From the NCBI GenBank assembly GCA_034698045.1, contig JAQGAU010001027.1, positions 1 to 21,938 of the forward strand: a stretch of 21,938 nt of DNA. The letters are read 5' to 3'. The notes under the pieces are model-generated. The model worked only from the letters and a program-made list of their open reading frames with translations, searched no databases and was not told where the DNA came from. Below are positions 19,654 to 21,938 of this stretch, in pieces (position 1 is the first letter of the stretch; each line of letters opens with the position of its first letter). Source of the DNA: Paramacrobiotus richtersi (lineage: Eukaryota > Tardigrada > Eutardigrada > Parachela > Macrobiotidae). The translations under genes and the position numbers were made by a program.

Positions 19654-19962
19654 TCAAGGCTTATCGCAGAAAGCATGGAAGTCCTTGCATCGACCGCCTG
19701 CACTGTATCCACGTCCAGTGCAGCATGGGTTGATCGAATCGCCTTCTTTATTGTCCGTTTTGCATGCTGAGTTGCAGTCGGCAACCGGAACGTTCTCCTC
19801 CTTAGCATCCACAACAGATGTCTGCAATTGAGGAGAAGTTAGTGTTACAACAAAGTGAAAGGTCAATCAGAGAAAAAACAAACAAAATTCGATCTAAAAG
19901 CTCACCTGAGTGAGTGCAAAAATCAAGGTGGTGGCTAGGAGGATGGCAATAAGTTTGGCCAT
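19654..19962 (-). CDS. Small secreted six-cysteine peptide (candidate antimicrobial)
   Basis: Exon 1 (19962-19906) encodes 19 residues, MAKLIAILLATTLIFALTQ, a clear signal peptide with A at -3 of the ATG context. The donor CAG|GTGAGC, an 84-nt intron and the acceptor CTCAATTGCAG lead in phase 0 to exon 2 (19821-19654), 55 residues to TGA. The total is 74 aa. Cysteines are at 35, 39, 52, 53, 64 and 71 (C-x3-C-x12-CC-x10-C-x6-C). The end GGRC-x6-C fits the gamma-core pattern GxC-x(3-9)-C found in many defensin-like peptides. The acidic stretch before Cys35 could be a propeptide. Members of this size class act in host defence or as secreted effectors; the exact family is not recognised, and six-Cys protease inhibitors or structural peptides remain possible. 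Confidence 0.75.
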
Positions 19963-20061
19963 TTTCGAGAAGAGCGAACAATTTTTAGAGGAGACCAATT
20001 CTGTAAGTGAAAAGAAAGTGAGCGTAGTTGTACGATATTTCGAGATGGATGCTTGCAGTTG

Positions 20062-20069
20062 CTTTTATA
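20062..20069 (-). promoter_or_regulatory. TATA box of the cysteine-rich peptide gene
   Basis: TATAAAAG on the minus strand lies 100 bp upstream of the ATG, which predicts a start site near 20035 and a 5' leader of about 70 nt. A strong TATA box is common on inducible, highly expressed small secreted-peptide genes. Confidence 0.6.
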
Positions 20070-21423
20070 GGTTCCGTGCGCGATCGTCATAAAAAATATC
20101 TTCAAGCAATTGACCGAAGCTTGTTGGTGTTGCGCAACTCAGTTTAGAAGAAATAACATTCGCGAGAATTGGTAAAAATATTGGAAAGACCCCAACGAGT
20201 TAACGAACGACCGTATCACAAGAAAACAATAACATCCGGAAACTTGTTGATGCAAATGTCGGTTGATGGAAGTTAAGCCGACATCGCATGATTGGTAAAG
20301 CAAACCGTATCTGCTGGCTGTAGATGGATACCGAAAGTACACCTGAATAGCGTTCGTTAACTGTGTTAATTGAGTATTTTGAGACTGTTACAACAAATAT
20401 GTGGCCCAGCAACAAATGTACGCGTGGTTGACGTACGGTAGCGAGGTGGACGAAAACGGTGATGTAATACCAACTAATATTAGACGGTGAAATTTTACTG
20501 TACGCGCGCAATCGGAAATACACTGTAGGGTAATTGCCCAGCAGAGTATTAAATCATTAAAAAGGATTAAAGGAAATTAAATATTACTATTGTACTGATG
20601 TGTTCCACATTATACTGCACAAATCTCCTTTTATCAAAATCGTTCTCGAAAAGTCTTTATTTAGTAGTAGAAATATTAGTTAGTAGAAAAAAGTCACCTG
20701 AATGAAAGAAGAGTGTAATATTGATACAAGCAAAATTAGCCCAAAACCGGGATAACTGGAACCTTTTCCTCGGGAGCGAAAAGGTCATGTTCAGGGAAAA
20801 CCATCGTTTGCGCTTTTGTCGTACAGGTCCCAATTTCCACCAACCCGAAACCAACGAAGCCCTCATTGTGTTTTATTGCTGCATGTGTCGCGTCACACTT
20901 GAATAATACGCGCGGCTGTTCGTATTATTCGGATGCCGACATCAGAACTGCTCTAAAGTAATTCGCTTAAATCGATTCCACAAAATTGCACGGTGGACAC
21001 GCAGAAGTTCTTGGGCATGTAGGAACCTGGTGTCTCTAATTTATACCGCCAGAATCACTGATTCTCCGGGAGAAATAGTCTGGGGTCTTCTTCCCTGAGA
21101 AGCTAGAACTATTTCGGCAACCGTTTCCTTCCGTGTCAACTGGGATATGTTTTTTATTTGATGTGGCGTCTATTGTTGAACGTATTTGTGAGACATGAAA
21201 TAAAGTTTACCGTATACAAAGCTGACCTTTAACTTAAAAATACACTTTCGAAAGGATAAAATTTTGTTGAAGTGTATCCTTCAGGGACGTCAAGAAACCC
21301 GCGAACGAACATGAAAACAATGTTTTCATAGTATTTCTGGTATTTGTTGTTCGACGGTACAATGACACATCGTGCATTTGGCAAAAAAACACTTTCCGTG
21401 CGTTTGCAGAGACAGATATCAGC
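20070..21423. other. No supported gene
   Basis: Short overlapping ORFs occur on both strands at 20139-20523, 20657-20906 and 21234-21476, none with splice context or a recognisable domain. The 20721-20906 plus-strand frame ends in FYCCMCRVTLE but lacks an ATG near its start. AGAATCA/TGATTCT (21051-21065) is a 7-bp hairpin. Confidence 0.4.
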
Positions 21424-21732
21424 ATGTTATTACATAACCCGTCAAAACCGGATATTATGATAAAAACAAACATCATGCGGACTTGGTACAGACCGATTAT
21501 ACAGCCAATGGTTCAGAACAAAGTATTTATACCGCCACTGTTAGAACAACACAACGTGTGGGAATTAACAAACAAACACGAAAGAGCCGAGCATTATACG
21601 GTGAAACATCTAACTAACAGCAAGTGGTACGGTGCACTGTGCAGTTACGAGAACGTAGACGCTGAAGTTTTAGGACATTTGCCGGTACATGGTAAACACC
21701 ATCGATACCGAGCAACAACCGCTAACTTTTGA
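21424..21732 (+). CDS. 102-aa ORF, hypothetical
   Basis: Runs from ATG to TGA without interruption. It is rich in His, Asn and Lys, with YGALCSYENVDAEV and a His-rich HGKHHRYR near the end. There is no signal peptide, membrane segment or recognised domain, and no TATA box or splice partner seen. An ORF this long is only mildly unexpected at this base composition. Confidence 0.2.
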   Translation: MLLHNPSKPDIMIKTNIMRTWYRPIIQPMVQNKVFIPPLLEQHNVWELTNKHERAEHYTVKHLTNSKWYGALCSYENVDAEVLGHLPVHGKHHRYRATTANF

Positions 21733-21938
21733 CACTTCAAATAAGCAGTGAATTTTTTGTAACACTTTGATAGCCGGATGGTGGAAAAGCTCGGGGCGAT
21801 CAGATGTCGATTAAATTATAGACCAAAACTTTTCCATAAGTAAAAAATAATATCCTAAAAGAAGAAGATCAGTGAACAGTGAGAACAAATATTATCTTTG
21901 CGGATCCGAGATTCCGCGGAATGATCAGGTGAAGCATC
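21733..21938. other. End of window, nothing recognised
   Basis: AT-rich sequence with no feature that can be supported. Confidence 0.5.

Noticed and set aside
842..21700. Shared LCSYEN peptide in ORFs at 686-1003 and 21424-21732
   Set aside because: A six-residue match is expected about once by chance among all ORFs here, and the first lies in a frame that competes with a better one.

Overview
The window looks like nuclear DNA of a small-genome invertebrate, not a prokaryote. Coding segments join in frame across GT...AG introns, most of 48-115 bp, and intergenic DNA is AT-leaning. A gustatory-receptor-family (7tm_7) gene points to a protostome. A tardigrade or another compact ecdysozoan would fit, but nothing here proves the lineage.

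Layout. 1-290: three units of a 97-bp satellite in GTATTC orientation. 487-622: a ~95-bp-spaced direct repeat that may be a decayed relative. 674-1281 (+): a tentative multi-exon gene. 1756-3785 (-): a six-exon gene for a small signal-peptide protein with a C-terminal membrane anchor. 5502-5714 (-): a probable terminal exon. 6125-7190: about 11 more units of the 97-bp satellite in the opposite orientation, mostly alternating between two variants.

The core is a tandem duplication of a head-to-head gene pair. Unit 1 (~7.67-12.42 kb) and unit 2 (~13.85-18.96 kb) each hold a minus-strand gustatory-receptor-like gene (three exons, C-terminal SYVLLFSQL motif) and a plus-strand class A GPCR (three exons), separated by a 1.3-1.4 kb spacer. 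Only the unit 2 gustatory receptor reads through (415 aa). Its unit 1 copy has frameshifts and a lost start. Both GPCR copies are otherwise nearly identical at the protein level, yet each carries a different frameshifting insertion: 26 nt forming a perfect hairpin in copy 1, and 4 nt in copy 2. A 1.03-kb foldback element with GGCGCC-rich inverted repeats lies between the two units.

19654-19962 (-) encodes a 74-aa secreted six-cysteine peptide with a TATA box and a GxC...C gamma-core-like end, a candidate antimicrobial peptide. The remaining stretches (1.3-1.75 kb, 3.8-5.5 kb, 7.2-7.67 kb, 18.96-19.65 kb, 20-21.9 kb) hold only short ORFs with weak or no support.

Exon models were built by eye from splice signals and frame continuity. 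The gustatory-receptor and GPCR models are firm because two copies confirm each other. The others have no second copy to test them.
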